NCBI GenBank assembly: GCA_027563935.2
Contig: CM050451.1
Coordinates: forward strand, 26,117,565-26,181,564
Length of the DNA stretch: 64,000 nucleotides
Source: Costus lasius
Taxonomy: Eukaryota > Streptophyta > Magnoliopsida > Zingiberales > Costaceae
Direction of reading: 5' to 3'
The notes beneath the pieces were generated by a model. That model did no database searches. It was given only the letters and a program-made list of their open reading frames with translations, and was not told the origin of the DNA. Both the position numbers and the translations under genes were made by a program. Below, piece by piece: positions 33,244-45,457 of the stretch. Numbering within the stretch: position 1 is the first letter of the stretch; every line of letters begins with the position of its first letter.

Positions 33244-33856
33244 ATTCTTCTTCCCCATCTTCCCATTGAACGAGATAATAGTGCTGAATTTCCTTATTGA
33301 TGCAGCGTTGTTGTCCCTCACGTATATGTCCGGTCCTCTTGGCTGGGGCAGGAACCTCATTGTGGAGCGGAGCTTTGTAAAGTGTCAAATCTTCTATGTT
33401 GATGGTGTGATGTATCCCAAGACCCTGTGGTAAATCCAACATATAAGCATTGTCATTTATTTTTTTCAATATTCGAAAAGGACCCATGGCTCTTGGTTGG
33501 AGCTTGTTGTTGGGGCCATGTTGCCTCTCCTTCCTATTCCTTAGCATAACTAAGTCTCCTTCCTGTAATTTAATAACACGACGATGGGGATTAGTAGCCA
33601 ACTCATAGTTAAGAGTATTCTTTGCAATCTGGTCTTTCACTTCATTGTGAATCTTGACAATGTGTTCAGCAAAAGATAGAGTTGAGTGGTTTTGCTTAAA
33701 GGGTGTTGGCAAGGGAGCTAGGTCAATGGGTTTTCGTGGCTGGAATCCATAGTTGAGCTGGAAAGGACTAGCGCCTGTAGTGCGATTCACAGCACTATTA
33801 AAGGCAAATTCCGTAGTTGGTAAAAGCTTGTCCCATGTACTTGAATGTTCACCCAC
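33074..33856 (-). pseudogene. Element E: integrase C-terminus with chromodomain-like tail
   Basis: It reads WDKLLPTTEFAFNSAVNRTT, then GASPFQLNYGFQPRKPIDL, the integrase C-terminal domain (GDLVMLRNRKERQHGPNNKL ... GPFRILKKINDNAYMLDLP), and then HYYLVQWEDGEEEWLSEDE, a chromodomain-like segment. The final ~56 residues are Ser/Pro/Arg-rich and lie in the LTR. Upstream, a stop at 33911-33913 (TAG where Gln is usual after AYHP) separates it from the core. Chromodomain-like tails steer insertion to marked chromatin in this group; for this copy that is inference. Confidence 0.85.
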
Positions 33857-33913
33857 TAAACATCTTAGGATATTCCCCAGGGATCGATTTACTACTTCAG
33901 TTTGTCCATCCGA

Positions 33914-34525
33914 CTATGGGTGATATGCAGTGGAAAAATTAAGCTTGGTGCCCATTAGTTTCCATAAGGTAACCCAAAAATGCCCCATGAATTTAACATC
34001 TCTGTCAGATACAATGGTGCAGGGCAAACCATGTAAGCGCACCACATTTGTAAAGAAGAGCCTTGCTACATGGGAAGCATCTGTGGTCTTGCTACATGGA
34101 ATGACGTGAGCCATTCTAGTGAACCTATCCACCACCACAAAGATAGAGTCATAATGAGCACTAGTGCGAGGAAGACCAAGCACAAAATCCATACTCAGGG
34201 CTTGCCAAGGTCCCTCGGGTATTGGTAAAGGCATGTACAACCCAGTATTGTGCCTCCTTGCCTTGGATACTTGACATGTGTGACAATGCCCAACCACCTT
34301 AGATACATCTTTAAACATGTTTTGCCAATAGAATCGTTCTTCCACTAAAGCTAAGGTCTTATCCTGCCCATGATGACTGGTGGTACCTCCTCCATGTAGT
34401 TCCCAAACCAAGAATTCCCTCAAGGAGGTGCGTGGAATACATAGCTTTCCTCTCCTAAATAGGTAGCCCTCCTTAACCTCAAAGTCGGGATTGCATGTAG
34501 GCTCGGCTTCCAGAGTAGCGAACAC
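33914..34525 (-). pseudogene. Element E: integrase zinc finger and catalytic core
   Basis: It holds the zinc region (LHGGGTTSHHGQDKTL ... CHTCQVSKARRHN) and core motifs SMDFVLGLPRTSAHYDSIFV and VVRLHGLPCTIVSDRDVKF. It ends at the stop before the catalytic Glu segment, so the core is cut. The frame is open upstream of the Met at 34525 to the stop near 34682. Confidence 0.85.
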
Positions 34526-34681
34526 ACTTTTAAAGTCCAGACACTCCTTGTACTCGCCTTTGACTCTCTCAAATCCTGTGACCGAAGCTTGGAGTGTGTT
34601 CAGTAATAGTAATTTGCGGCTAAGGGCATCAGCTACCTTATTTTGTACTCCAGTTTTGTGCTTTAAAACAAAGGTGTATTG

Positions 34682-34963
34682 CTACAACAGTTCTACCCAC
34701 TTCGCATGCCTCAGATTTAGTTTAACTTGACTGTTCAAGTAAATGAGAGCTTGGTGGTCACTATTGAGGATGAACTCCTTATGTATAAGATAATGCCTCC
34801 AATGTTTAAGGGCTTGAACTATGGCATAAAACTCTTTATCATAAGTGGAGTATCGTTGTCTGGCCTCATTTAGCTTCTCACTATAAAATGCGATTGGATG
34901 CCCTTCTTGACTAAGTGTTCCACCAATTCCAATTCCCGAAGCATCATAATCCACGATGAACAC
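34682..34963 (-). pseudogene. Element E: RNase H domain
   Basis: FIVDYDASGIGIGGTLSQEG, then PIAFYSEKLNEARQRYSTYD and KEFYAIVQALKHWRHYL are the RNase H motifs of gypsy elements. A one-base length change in an A run near 35005 separates it from RT. It ends at TAG (where Gln is usual) after KWVELL. Confidence 0.88.
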
Positions 34964-34964
34964 T

Positions 34965-37799
34965 TTATTGAAGTCGGGTAATCTTAAAACCGGTGTGGTA
35001 GTGATTTTTTACTTTGAGGTCCTGAAAAGCTCTGTCGGCTGAGGGTGTCCATTCAAAACTTCCTTTGCGCAAACAGTTGGTTATGGGCGCCACTAGGGTA
35101 CTGAAACCGTGTTTGAATCTCCTGTAGAATGTAGCTAGACCATGGAAACTTCTAGCTTCGGTGATAGAGGTTGGGGTGGGCCAATTAACAATGGCTTCAA
35201 CCTTTGAGGGATCGGCTTTCAACCCTTGATCATTAATGATGAAACCTAGAAATTCAACCTCTTGGACAAGAAAAACACATTTCTTCAAATTCAGCAATAA
35301 GTGTTCCTCCCTTAACAGATCGAGAGTGGCCCTTAAGTGATTTAGGTGCTCTTGCTCAGTCTTACTAAAGATTAGAATATCATCAAAGTATACCACAAGG
35401 AATTTACCAATATACGGCTTTAAGACATGATTCATCAATCTCATGAAAGTAGAAGGGGCATTGGTCAACCCAAAGGGCATAACCATCCACTCAAATAGTC
35501 CATCTTGTGTTTTAAAAGCCGTTTTCCATTCATCTCCTTCCCTAATCCTCACCTGGTGATATCCACTATGAAGGTCCACTTTGGAAAACCAAGAGGACCC
35601 CACAATCATGTCAAGGAGGTCATCTAGCCTTGGGATGGGGAAACGGTACTTAATAGTGATCTTGTTAATGGCTCTGCAGTCAATGCACATTCTCCATGTA
35701 CCATCCTTTTTGGGTGTTAATAAAGCCGGAACCGCACATGTACTAAGACTCTCCCTAATTAGCCCCTTGCTTAGCAGCTCATCTACTTGTCTTCTCAGCT
35801 CGACATGTTCTAGGGGACTCATACGGTAATGAGGTAAATGGGGTAACGTGGCACCCGGCACAAGATCAATAGCATGCTGAATTTCTCTCTCAGGAGGTAA
35901 CTCCTTGGGTAGTTCATCCGGGATAATGGTGGGGTAGTCCTTGAGCAATTCGGTTATAATGGGGGAGTGCTGAGATTCAAATTCCAGATTCACTTGTTGC
36001 ACCAGGAGAGTATAGAAGAGGCCGGTTTCTCTAACATCTTGCATGAAGGCCTGAGGTCTTAAAAGAGTTATGGAATTTTTTGGTTCAACCGCTTTACCTT
36101 TCTTATGTGATGTCCTCAACTCTCTAGGCAGACTAGGTATAAGGGTGATCTTATCTCTTCCCACGGTAAACTCATATGTATTACTTCTCCCATAGTGGAT
36201 GACATCCATATCATACAACCATGGACGTCCAAGGAGCACATCTGCCACGTCCATTTCAGTGATGTCACACCATACACTTCCTTGATGACTTGCTAATTTC
36301 AGTGGGACTTCACACCTGAAAGTGACTGGTATACTAGTCTTATCAACCCATGATATGTTGTATGGTTTAGGGTGTCTCACTTGGGTTAGTCCAAACCTCT
36401 CAGCAACATGCTTAGAGATCACATTCAGGCTGCTTCCTCTATCTACCACAATTTTGCAGACTTTGCCATTGCACTGGGTGTAGGTGTAAAATAGGCTAGT
36501 GCGTCTCCAATCTTCAGTGGGAACTTCCTTAATATAGTTACATCTTACCACCATGGTAAATTGGGAGGGTTCCTCTTCACTATTGTACTCGGGGTGATGC
36601 TCTACTTCATTTATGATAGGGATCTCATTTTCTTCCTCTTCCACTACTTCTTCCATCAGTAAAGCCTTCTTGGGACAGTTCCTAGAGAGATGACCGGGTT
36701 GATAGCAATTATAGCAGGTCACTTTAGTGGTTTGGGCAGGCATTCTTATATCTCTCTGGCAATTCTCTATGGTTGGTGCTTTGGGTAAAATATTGGGTAC
36801 AAGCGGCTTGTTGTTAGAGGTCATGGTGCTAGGCTTCGATGTAGTAAATCTATATTGTTGCTGCAAATCATATTCGATGACCATTGCTAATTGATAAGCG
36901 TCAGCTAGGGTCTCACACCTGTGATGGATAAATGCTTTCTTGACATCATTCCTAAGCCCTCCTTTATATCGGTTTAAAGATAACCAGGGCTCCTCATTCA
37001 AGTCACACCGAAGTAATAGATCTTCAAACTTCCTGTTATACTCAATGATCAAGTCATTACCTTGGATAAGTCTGGTGAGCTGGTCATATAGTTTCTGCCT
37101 ATAATGTGGAGACACATACTTCTCTCTCAGTTTCCACTTCATTTCTTCCCAAGTGGTTATGGGAGGTAGACCACTTCTACCTATCTTGAGCTCTAAGCTG
37201 TTCCAATACGTCTGGGCTGATCCCCTGAGTAGGAACTTAACGCACTGGACCTTACCATGTTCAGGCACCCGACTCCATATGAAGTAATTTTCAACCTGAG
37301 TTTGCCTTTCTAGGAAAGTCTGGGTATCTAGGCTCCCCTCAAAGATGGGAGTACTAAGTCTAAGGTTCCGATACATATCCTCCTCTTCTCGGTGCTGGTG
37401 ATATGCTCTGGGGTGTGAATCTCCTGAGTGATATCCATGGGAGGTATAAGGTTGATTTCTAGGATGACCACCTCTACTTCCAGGATTATGTTCTGAGTCA
37501 GGTTTGGGACTACCCCTAGGTTCATGGGGCTGCCTACTAGTACCCTCCCCCCACTGATGGTTTGGGGATTGCCCAAGGTTTAGTGGCTGGGTTTCAACTG
37601 GACCATCTAAGTGTGGATCATCTAAAGGACTATGTTGTGTGTTGGGGTCACTATTAGTCTTCTCTAACTCTCCTACCCATTGTCTCAAGTTGCGCATGTC
37701 AGCCTGAAGTTCAGTGCACATACGGACGATGGCATCCATTTGAGTGGAATGACTTTCAGGTTCTTCAGGATTCTGGTTGTTCCTAGTGCGAACAACCAT
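34965..37799 (-). CDS. Element E: Gag-protease-reverse transcriptase (944 codons)
   Basis: The longest open frame in the window. Residues ~150-330 are Gag (RGSAQTYWNSLELKIG, ITTWEEMKWKLREKYVSPHY). A CCHC knuckle CYNCYQPGHLSRNC lies near 360. The protease is near 450, but its catalytic triplet reads D-R-G (VVDRGSSLNVIS) instead of D-S/T-G, so it is probably inactive. RT follows from ~600, with PALLTPKKDGTWRMCIDCRA, IPRLDDLLDMIVGSSWFSKV and the active site VVYFDDILIFS near 800. The frame is lost after FQDLKV by a one-base change in an A run, just before RNase H. The start MVVRTRNNQNPEEPE is the first Met after the leader. Confidence 0.88.
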   Translation of the reverse strand: MVVRTRNNQNPEEPESHSTQMDAIVRMCTELQADMRNLRQWVGELEKTNSDPNTQHSPLDDPHLDGPVETQPLNLGQSPNHQWGEGTSRQPHEPRGSPKPDSEHNPGSRGGHPRNQPYTSHGYHSGDSHPRAYHQHREEEDMYRNLRLSTPIFEGSLDTQTFLERQTQVENYFIWSRVPEHGKVQCVKFLLRGSAQTYWNSLELKIGRSGLPPITTWEEMKWKLREKYVSPHYRQKLYDQLTRLIQGNDLIIEYNRKFEDLLLRCDLNEEPWLSLNRYKGGLRNDVKKAFIHHRCETLADAYQLAMVIEYDLQQQYRFTTSKPSTMTSNNKPLVPNILPKAPTIENCQRDIRMPAQTTKVTCYNCYQPGHLSRNCPKKALLMEEVVEEEENEIPIINEVEHHPEYNSEEEPSQFTMVVRCNYIKEVPTEDWRRTSLFYTYTQCNGKVCKIVVDRGSSLNVISKHVAERFGLTQVRHPKPYNISWVDKTSIPVTFRCEVPLKLASHQGSVWCDITEMDVADVLLGRPWLYDMDVIHYGRSNTYEFTVGRDKITLIPSLPRELRTSHKKGKAVEPKNSITLLRPQAFMQDVRETGLFYTLLVQQVNLEFESQHSPIITELLKDYPTIIPDELPKELPPEREIQHAIDLVPGATLPHLPHYRMSPLEHVELRRQVDELLSKGLIRESLSTCAVPALLTPKKDGTWRMCIDCRAINKITIKYRFPIPRLDDLLDMIVGSSWFSKVDLHSGYHQVRIREGDEWKTAFKTQDGLFEWMVMPFGLTNAPSTFMRLMNHVLKPYIGKFLVVYFDDILIFSKTEQEHLNHLRATLDLLREEHLLLNLKKCVFLVQEVEFLGFIINDQGLKADPSKVEAIVNWPTPTSITEARSFHGLATFYRRFKHGFSTLVAPITNCLRKGSFEWTPSADRAFQDLKVKNHYHTGFKITRLQ

Positions 37800-38135
37800 G
37801 GTGTAGGTTGGTGAAGACTAGCACAAAACCAGCAGTACGATAAAACCCCGAAATCAGACAGTGCAATTTTTAGAAACCTGATAGGGAAATAACAGTATGC
37901 AGCTTCAGCAGGCAGGAAATCAGGTGAAATTCGTAGCAGATGAAAATCCACGGCCACACTTCAGAAATCAAAACTCAGTAGCAGACACATCAATAGAAAA
38001 CCACAAACAAAATTCCAGAAGTGCAGCAAATATCAGAATGCTCGGAGAGAGAACACAGCGACAAAAATTTTCTCATGCCTAAATCAGATTAAGAACAACT
38101 GAACATAGAGCACCTAAGGGTTGCTCTGATACCAC
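37800..38135 (-). other. Element E leader and primer binding site
   Basis: Short noncoding leader. GCTCTGATACCA at 38123-38134 (minus TGGTATCAGAGC) is the initiator tRNA-Met site, one base from the 5' LTR. Confidence 0.85.
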
Positions 38136-39416
38136 TGATGAAGGATGAAAATCCTAGCCCAAGAATCACCCTAGGTATGTAGCTCTAAAACACACGGTAA
38201 GTACAGGAATGAAGGTGATGGAAGGAAAACACCTTAGGACCCTTAAGGAAAGGGTTCGAACTCCTCCTGAGCCTGCCAGGCAGGAAGCTTCGGTTGCGGA
38301 TTCTCACAGGTTGGAACGAAGATCTGATGTAGTTGAACTCCAGTCCAGATGCTAATGCGTTGGAGATGTCAACACCGGCAATGGAACAGTAATCGTGGGA
38401 TGGATGACTATGGATGATCGACAGGGAAGATGATGAAGGTGGATGATGGAAATGGTAACCGGAACCAAGGGGAGCAAGCTCAACCCAAAGAGGAGCACGC
38501 TCAACTCTCACAAACGCAAACACAAGGCTTTCCAGGTTTCATAAAATATTTGACTAAGTGTGCAAAGGTGAACAAAGCTATCTTAAAACCTTTCCTCCCA
38601 ACATAGAAACGACCCTTGGCATTCTGAAACAACCCTTGGTATTCTTCACTTGCTGGCGCCTTCTCGTTTTGGTCTATTCTGATAGGCTATTGTGGTCGGT
38701 CCTTGCGCTGAGTTGGACATGGATATTTGCGCAAGCTATCTTCAATTTATCTTGATGGCTGACCTGGTTTTGGATTGAGTATTTCTTGGGATCTCCATGA
38801 CGCTCCATTTTGGATTGAATGCGTCATGGGATCTCCATGGGTTTGACTGAATGAGGTGGATGAACTTGGATGGAGTTGCTGGACATGAACTAGAGTTAAC
38901 TTTGGGCTGGTGTGTTGAAGTTGACACTTGAGCTGAGTCTGATCACGAACCGGCTTGTCTTTGACATTGTCTTTTCTCAATGGGCTGATTGGAGTGGAAC
39001 TTTCATTATGCTAAGGTCACTTCAGGGTTGGGAGGTTAGGTGCAGCATGTGCAATACAGGTGTGCATGAACCTAGACTATGACAACCTATCACAACCACT
39101 ACAAAATAACATAAAGACTTCAAAGTAAACCTAGACTAGTCCTAGCTACAACATAAAACAACAAGTGCTGAAAGCAAATATAGTTTGTAGCAACATTACA
39201 ATCACATGAAGTGCATGAAATTAACAAGTTCAAAACATCAAAATGCAACAATTTTCTAAAATGATGTCACGCATAATTAACCCTTAAAGATGTCCCTACA
39301 TCAGCTATCGCTGGGGGTGAAGAATTCTCCTCCGGAGAATTAAAATTGAAGCATGTGGAGATTCCGGTGGTAAACCAAGGGTGTGGAGATCGTCTCAGTT
39401 CCCGGTCCCTACATCA
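38136..39416 (-). repeat. Element E 5' LTR
   Basis: 1281 bp, TGATGAAGGATG ... CCCTACATCA. Close to the left copy at the start, with indels near 38620-38700 and strong divergence in about 39120-39290. Confidence 0.8.
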
Positions 39417-39421
39417 GGGGG

Positions 39422-40050
39422 TCTTGTGTATGGTCCTATAAGCCCATAGAACATCAAGTAGCTTACGTGCCCAATCCTTCCTCGATCTGGATATCGTCTT
39501 CTCTAATATTTTTTTGATTTCTCTATTGAAAACTTCCACCTGACCGCTAGTTTGATGATGGTAGGGTGTGGCAATTTTATATTTTACTCCATACTTCTTT
39601 AAGAGTAGTCCAAATCGCTGGTCGATGAAGTGACAACCTCCATCACTTATCAAAATTCGTGGGACGCCAAATCTGAGAAAAATCATTTTCTTCATGAGCT
39701 TCATAACAACCCTGGAGTTATTATAGCCTCTGCAGAATCCTCAACCCATTTGGACACATAATCCACAACAACTAGAATATACCGTTTGCCACATGAAGAT
39801 GGGAAGGGTCCCATGAAATCGATCCCCTATACATCAAATATTTCCACTTCCAATATATCACTCAATGGAAGTTCATCCTTCTTCGAAATATTTCTAGTCC
39901 TTTGGCAACTATCACATATAAGAACAAAACATCGAGCATCATGAAAAGTAGAGGGCCAGAATAAACCTGATTGCAAGACCTTAAAGGCCGTCTTTGCTGC
40001 TCTAGCGCATCCTCCATATGGTGAAGAGTGGTAGTGCATCAGTACATTAG
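39422..40050 (-). pseudogene. Element F: integrase zinc finger and core
   Basis: 40050-39827 carries the zinc region (HYHSSPYGGCARAAKTAFKV ... LICDSCQRTRNISKK). Then [11 protein letters not shown] with the first catalytic Asp, after a TAG where Trp is usual. 39704-39422 has VPRILISDGGCHFIDQRF, KYKIATPYHHQTSGQVEVFN (second Asp, catalytic Glu) and WARKLLDVLWAYRTIHKTP, running straight into 32009 across element E. Solo LTR G interrupts the zinc region at 40050. Typical Athila-type integrase. Confidence 0.85.
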
Positions 40051-41575
40051 TGATAGGTGCGTACCACAAGTGCACAGTCTATCGCATAATAAAAAGTATC
40101 AATCCCACGACGACTAGGGGTCAAGTACTAACTGATCAGTTAACTAATAGCTAGACAATCAAGTAAGCTTAGAAGTGTCACTAAATCCTAATGCAAAAAA
40201 GTAAACTAATGCTAATCTAGAGCAAACAGAACAGAAAGCAAGCAATCGGGGTTTGAGATCTTTGAAAGAAGATCGGGGTTTCAGGTTTCACCACACTGAA
40301 TCATGCAAGAAAATTAATATTGATATTTTAAATAAGTTTTTGCCTATGTTCTTAAGGTAATCCTTCCTAAGGTACAAACACGTTCCCTCTTTGGACAAGG
40401 TCCAGTAGCCAACTTAACCCAAGTCTCATACTCTCGTGGCTTACCAAGTTAATCGTACCCAAAGGGTTCTATGAAGGATTAGGGTTCCTCGGGTGATTTC
40501 AACAACTCTCGTGGCCGAAATCACTAGTCCAGTCTAAGGGGATCCGATGATTGTAGTTCACCTCTCAGTCCTTCCCACAACATCTAAAACATAAATATGC
40601 ATGACCAATACATAATCATGAATTAAAACTTTCTAGATATGAATAAGAATAAAGATAAGTTTAGATAAAATGTAGATCAAACATTAACAATCAACATTCT
40701 TACAGTAGGTTACGCCCAAACCCCGAAATTAGGTTTATGCTACAAGATACATCGTTAAACATATGAAATCTCTCATACAAATAAAATCAAACTAGGGGCA
40801 AGGCTAGATCCTTGACAGGAGAGGGTGGAGCACGTTCCTCAGCGTCAAAACGGGGAAGAAATCGAGCCGGAACAACCTTTCGTCGCTAGAAAATCACCTC
40901 AAAATCCTAGGTCTCGCCGTTTCGCTTTGTTCTCTCCAACCCCTCACCCAAATCATGTGATTCCAGTCCCAAAACGTTCATGTCTAAGTTAGGAAAGTCT
41001 CCATAAAATTTTAGCAAATTCTGCTCTAGGAATAGGAAGATATGGAGTGAAAAATCGAACGCCTGTCGAAACTGGGCGGAACCATTCACTGCCGTGCATG
41101 GATGCACAGCCATGCCCGTGAACGGCTCATCGAAGGTTACTTTCTGGAAAACTTATTCTTCACGGCCATGTATGTATTCACGGGTGTGCTCGTGAACGTT
41201 TTATCAAGTTTTGAAAAAGTCGGCCGATCCTTTCACAGCCGTGCATGGATGCACGACCATGCCCGTGAATGGCTCGGCGCAGTCTGGGAATGCAGGCTCA
41301 TACACGGCCATGCCCGTGAAGAGTGTAGAAAAGTCCGTTTGAGCTGAAATTTGACGTGTAGCTTCGTCTCATCATGAGGAATCATCCCATATCTTCAGAT
41401 CTTCTAAATTCCACCAGTTTTAGGGCTAAATCCCTATATTTCAATGAAAATAAGGAAAAGTGAAGATTCTGAATAATGTAAAGCATTTAGGCAAATAAGT
41501 GAGACAAAACATGCCTTTTACTCCAAAATAATAGCAAAAATAAGTCGTGATATATCATATATTTGCATGCTATCA
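40051..41575 (-). mobile_element. Solo LTR G (Athila-like)
   Basis: TGATAG ... CTATCA termini, 1525 bp, flanked by ATTAG at 40046-40050 and 41576-41580. No primer site or polypurine tract adjoins it. It splits the integrase of F between WDNPFLYR... and the HYHSSPYGG segment. Its left end (AAGTGCAC, ATCAATCCCACGA, GTCAAGTACTAACTGATCAG) resembles the D and F LTRs, so it reads on the minus strand. Confidence 0.88.
41083..41325. repeat. Inverted-repeat array in LTR G
   Basis: Three to four units with TTCAC...GCCGTGCATG / CATGCCCGTGAA arms. GTGCATGGATGCAC is a perfect palindrome at 41094-41107 and again at 41241-41254. Same relative place as the arrays in the other Athila-like LTRs, but a different core sequence. 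Confidence 0.7.
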
Positions 41576-41580
41576 ATTAG

Positions 41581-42495
41581 CTATCTCTGCCTCAGGGATA
41601 CATCATCTGTAGAGTCCATCAGCACATCATCGGTATAGAAACGGATTGTCCCAGTAGTAAGATTTCACGTCATGCAAAAACTTCTTCTTTTTTTGAAAAG
41701 TGAGATCAGGGGGAAGAATGTTAGAGATAATATAGTTCACATAATCCACATACCATGGGGTGTGTGGGCCAAGCGAAGCCAATAGGTGTTCTTCAGGGAA
41801 GGAGTCGTTGATTTTTAGCTCTTCTTTAGAGTCCCTTTGAGCATCCCTTTCCAGCCGTGAAAGGTGATCGGCCACAAGGTTCTCGCTCCCTTTCTTATTT
41901 CTAATCTCAACATCAAATTCTTGTAAGAGAAGAATTTAGCTAATTAGTCTTGGCTTGGCATCTTTCTTATTGACTAAGTATTTGATAACTGCATGGTCAA
42001 TATAAACTATTACTTTCGAATTAACTAAATATGAACGAAACTTATCGAAAGCAAACACTATTGCAAGCAGCTCCTTTTCTATGGTGGCCTAGTTTATCTA
42101 TGCTTCATCAAGGATTCTACTTGCATAGTATATAGCATGTAGCTTCTTGTCTCTCCTTTGCCCTAATACAACCCCCATAGCCTGGACACTTGCATCACAC
42201 ATAAGTTCAAAGGGTAAGGACTAGTCTAGAGGTTGGATCACGGGTGCAGATATCAGGGCCTCCTCGAGCTTCACAAAAGCTTCTTCACATTCTTGATCAA
42301 AACAAAAGATTGAATCCTTTGCAAGAAGATTTCTTAAAAGACGAGTTATTTTTGAAAAATCTTCTATAAAACACAGCATGGCCCAGAAAGTTTCCGATTC
42401 CCTTGACTGTTGTAGGTGGCTTCAGATTTTCAATAATCTCAACCTTTGCTCTATTTACCTCAATTCCGCGTTCAGAGATTAAATAGTCAAGGACT
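41581..42495 (-). pseudogene. Element F: RT end, RNase H and linker to integrase
   Basis: 42495 downward continues the RT frame from 62486: DYLISERGIEVNRAKVEIIE, then RNase H text with stops. 41875-41627 is MADHLSRLERDAQRDSKEEL, then PWYVDYVNYIISNILPPDLT and KKKFLHDVKSYYWDNPFLYR, the standard Athila linker. Element H splits RT at 42495. Confidence 0.82.
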
Positions 42496-43189
42496 TGTTG
42501 GGAAACCCTGGGGATATTTTATAATTTTCAGAGATAGAGATTACACAAATACATTGCACAGCGCAAGCAATATCCCCGAAACGAGTCAGTTCCAAAAACC
42601 CAGTGAAGATCGCATGCGAGAGAGTCAACACAATGAGATAGAAAAATACCGTAAAGCAAGATGAGGCCGATGTCGAGGTAAGCACCCAAGAGTGCACCCT
42701 CTGCAGTCTCACTCACACGGATGCCTCGAGTCCTCTTCTTCCACGCCCGGTGCTAGCCTCGGGAAGAAGATCCAAGCCTTTGTCACCTTCTTCAAACCTT
42801 GCGCCACCTCCAAGGATGAAGCGCCAAAGAAGAAGATGAGGAGAAGGATAAGCCACCAAGGTGAAGTCCCTCTTGCGCCAAGAGGAGAGGAAGAAGACTA
42901 CTTGCGGCTTGATGGAAGAAGGAAGAGGTGCGCCTATGTCTCCCTTGCTCTCGCCCTTCTTAGTATTCTCACGCATCCAAGGATTCGAACCACAAGAGAG
43001 GGGCGGCTAGGGTCCCATAAATATGGCAAGAGGCGGTTTGGGCAAGGGCTAGGATCATGAAAAGTATGTGGCTAAGATGAGGGGGTTTTAGGCAAGGAAA
43101 GTCTCCAAGACTTTACCATAAACCTCATTCAACCTATCCATAATTGCCCAAGTACCATATCAGCCCAAGACATGCCTTAAAGGCATTCA

Positions 43190-45457
43190 TGTTAGGGAAT
43201 GCCGGGTGTAATTTAAAATTTTGTAGTCCCAGGACGCAGCGGAAGAAGCATTACACCTGAAACACATTCCTGTCCCAAGGATCCATGCGAGAGAGAGAAC
43301 ACAAGGATGTGTTAGGGTTAGTACCTTTATTGCTTGTTAGGATGAAGGTGCCAAGTTGAAGACGCTCAAGTGCTCGTCCTCTACAAGTATCCAGGCGTCG
43401 ACTCCTTGATCGTTGCTCCCTTCCACGCTCGGTGCTAGCCTCGGGAAGAGAATCAAGCCTTCACCTCACTTGCGCCACCTTCAAAAGATCATGCACCAAG
43501 GAGGGGATAGGGAAGATGCCGCCAAGGACTTCCCTCTTCTTCTTTGCTTGCGCCACCTCCAAGGTGCGCCTATTGCCAAGGAACGATGAGGGCTTGTGGC
43601 AAGAAGACGCCACCAAGCACAAAGAATCCTTGCGCCAAAGAAGAGAGGAAGAGGAAGAACTTTCGGCTCCAAGGAAGAAGATTGCGCCAAGTCTATGTTG
43701 CTCTCGCCCCTTGCACTCCAAGTCTCTCCAAGAGATATGTCACCCCTCCAAGATGTTGTCCACTCGATCAACAACCCACAAGAGGGGCGGCAAGGGTCCT
43801 ATTAATAGGACAAGGGGCGGTTTGGGCAAGGGCTAGGATTAGGACAAGTGTATGGCTAGGATGAAAGGGTTTGTGGCAAGGAAAGTATCCAAGACATTTC
43901 CTTAAACCCATTCAACCCTTCCTTATGCGCCAAGACCTTGTCTTGCGCCCCAAGCAATACCTCAGCCCAAGACATGCCATAGAGGCATTCTTTCCATCCA
44001 AGGAGAAGAGGCTAGGCGCAACATGCAAGAGGAATTCGGCTAAGCAAGGGTTTGAGGGGAATTAGGGTTTGGAGGTAAGGTAAGTCTCCAAGATCTTACC
44101 ATAAACCTTACCCTACTATCCATATGCGCCTAAGAACTTCCCATAAAAGTTCTCAAGCCATATCAGCCCTAAGACTTGCCTTAGAGGCAAGTATTCCATC
44201 CAAGGAAGAGGGGCTAGGCGCCCTTTACTTCCATAATGAAGCAAAGGCGCCTCCCTCACCCCATTATGCCCCTAGGCGCCAATGGGGTGAGATTTCTCCC
44301 CATTATACCCCTTAAGCCAATTCTCTCTTCATGACAACTTATTATTGGGCCTCATTGGATAATGAGCTAGCCCAAACTTCATGGCATGGGTTGATTAAGC
44401 CATTGGATCCAATCCAATGCAACCCTAATCCAAATGTGACCAATCTAGGTCAATTTCGGGTCAACCTGCTAAAAATGAAGTTTGGCTCCAATAACCTTCT
44501 TCCAACTCATCAGGCCCATTGGTGCTGATGAAATCTTCCAAATAGATCCAAGTTATCCAATAAATTGATCCTTAGGCTTCTGATTAAAGCAACGTCAAGA
44601 GTCTATTGCGTGTGACCCCGTAGGATCCATATGACGATGGCAATGATGTAAACATCATAAGTAGTGAGGGGTATCTAGCAACACATCACTACTACCCATG
44701 TCATAGGACTTAAGTCATTATGGCAACGACTCCTAACAAGCAACGAGGATTCCCATGCATTCTAGATCCCTTTGCCTAACTGATATCCCGCCATTGGATT
44801 AGTCCATATTTATTAATCCAATCTATTGGTCATGACTCAATCAGTGTGGCCACACATTCCTGTCATACACCAATGAGGTGGGGCGCCCCAAAGTGGATAT
44901 CATGCTTCCTCTGAAGGAAGGGGCAAATCCTACTATTGGTCATCCATGTCTCTATATGACTTATGACATGCCCAATGACAGTCGTTTTGGTCTCCCAATT
45001 ACGGAGAGACGTAAGACTGTATCAAAACATACCCATCATCATATCTAGACATGAATACCTCAAGTCTAAGGATCAATGCAAACCTCTTGCATGTGAGATT
45101 GACTTGTTGACTAGATAAGTCAATCCTCACGGTGGATCACTCCAGTGCATCCAATGCACCTGTATGTCTGCGTTACTGTGCCCCGCACCTAACCAGCCCA
45201 TACACCAGTCTCACATGTACCAAAGCTGTCCCATATCTGCTAAGGTACCTTGACTGGGGATAGCTTGTGAGAATGGATCCAATCCAAACTCCTGGGACAT
45301 TATCTATGCAATTCAATACATCAACGCAGGTAAAGCAATCTGCATAATAACGACCATGCCTTTATTGATTATATCAATTTCATTAATTCTATCAAAGTAC
45401 ATTTAAACAATGCCTGACCATGTCCATACATTGGTCTGTAGGGCATATACACCAACA
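43190..45457 (-). mobile_element. Solo LTR B' (family of element B)
   Basis: 2268 bp, TGTTAGGGAATGCCGG ... CCAACA, very close to the 2278-bp LTRs of B, with a few indels (about 43775-43800). Duplication ATTCA at 43185-43189 and 45458-45462. The TATA region has become CTATTAATAG. Open frames inside are the LTR frames also seen in B. Confidence 0.92.

Larger units (their letters stand above)
32010..39416 (-). mobile_element. Element E: chromovirus-type Ty3/gypsy element
   Basis: It is flanked by GGGGG (32005-32009 and 39417-39421) within the integrase of F. Left LTR 32010 to about 33243, right LTR 38136-39416, iMet primer site at 38123-38134. Gag-Pol order is Gag, PR, RT, RNase H, IN, and a chromodomain-like tail that runs into the 3' LTR. 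That overlap, with the iMet primer, fits the CRM-like chromoviruses, though the clade is not certain. One frameshift and at least two nonsense changes disable it. Confidence 0.88.
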
